Of a stretch of 6,005 nucleotides of DNA, positions 5,704 through 6,005 are shown one piece after another. Below the pieces are notes generated by a model that had not been told where the DNA came from, did not search any database, and saw only the letters and a list, made by a program, of their open reading frames with translations. The number at the start of each line of letters is the position of its first letter. Within the stretch, counting starts at the first letter, position 1. The stretch spans positions 1-6,005 of the forward strand of contig CASDUB010000020.1 in NCBI GenBank assembly GCA_949283905.1, read 5' to 3'. Both the position numbers and the translations under genes were made by a program. The DNA is from an uncultured Lachnospiraceae bacterium. GTDB lineage: Bacteria; Bacillota; Clostridia; Lachnospirales; Lachnospiraceae.

Positions 5704-6005
5704 GGTTTCATTTTTTGTTTTCTATTCGCAGTCTTCTCACCCTTACTACGAACCATATTCAAGTTTTCCATTTCTGATTCGTAGCCTTCTGCAGGCTATT
5801 ACGTATCAAATTCAAGTTTTTCATTTTTGATTCGTAGCCTTCTCCGACTTACTACGTATCAAATTCAAGTTTTTCATTTCTGATTCGTAGCCTTCTCCGA
5901 CTTACTACGTATCAAATCTAAGTTCTTCGTTTTTGATTCGTAGCACTTCCCCGCTTCCTACGAATCAAATTCAAGTTTTTCATTTCTGATTCGTAGCCTT
6001 TCTCA
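5704..6005. repeat. Tandem array of 53-bp palindrome-bearing units, truncated by window end
   Basis: The period is exactly 53 bp, with unit starts at 5704, 5757, 5810, 5863, 5916 and 5969; the last is cut by the window edge. The first unit is degenerate (roughly two-thirds identical to the others). Units 3 and 4 differ at one position only (5827 versus 5880). Each of the later units has TTCAAGTTTTTCATT-like sequence followed by TGATTCGTAG, a 14-nt loop, and CTACGTATCA or CTACGAATCA, so it can form a hairpin or cruciform. In the fifth unit the arms match perfectly over 12 bp (5932-5943 with 5958-5969). The period is not a multiple of three and stop codons occur, so it is not coding. No gene, T-run terminator or known insertion-sequence end is visible in it. 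Confidence 0.95.

Noticed and set aside
5704..6005. CRISPR array
   Set aside because: The whole 53-bp period is repeated, including the part that would be the spacer, and the would-be spacer is only about 19 nt. There are no unique spacers and no cas genes, so this is an ordinary tandem repeat.

Overview
The window comes from a low-to-mid-GC Gram-positive bacterium of the class Clostridia, most likely a Lachnospiraceae-type gut or rumen species. The reasons are the strong AGGAGG-type ribosome binding sites, the gene order tig-clpP-clpX-lon, and the protein family variants. The genus cannot be named from the sequence. Every gene I can support is on the minus strand, so transcription runs from high to low coordinates.

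In transcription order the layout is as follows. (1) At 5704-6005 there is a non-coding tandem array of 53-bp palindromic units that runs off the window end. (2) At 5487-5680 there is a promoter, a 30-codon small ORF with a strong ribosome binding site, and an intrinsic terminator. The leader RNA can also form two mutually exclusive hairpins. (3) mgtE (4045-5442) encodes a CBS-domain Mg2+ channel/transporter. (4) A good extended -10 promoter (3970-3998) is followed by tig (trigger factor) and clpP (protease). (5) An interrupted hairpin terminator (1875-1924) separates clpP from clpX. (6) clpX (unfoldase) is followed after 14 nt by the 5' part of lon (1-479), which is cut by the window edge.

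The main cluster is a protein quality-control locus. Trigger factor handles nascent chains at the ribosome, ClpXP and Lon degrade proteins, and ClpX carries the zinc-binding domain and the loop that docks on ClpP. The placement of the terminator suggests that tig-clpP is one transcript and that clpX-lon is expressed by read-through or by a weak promoter of its own.

The most interesting part is the leader upstream of mgtE. The small ORF's start region pairs with its own 3' end (18 bp in three segments). That 3' end can instead pair (8 bp) with the left arm of the terminator. This is the logic of a translation-coupled attenuator in front of a magnesium transporter. I see no M-box-type Mg2+ riboswitch and no clear separate mgtE promoter. 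The attenuator is an inference from base pairing and has not been demonstrated.

The longest stretch without a gene is 5618-6005. It holds the small-ORF ribosome binding site and promoter (5623-5680) and the 53-bp array (5704 to the end). I see nothing recognisable in 5681-5703.
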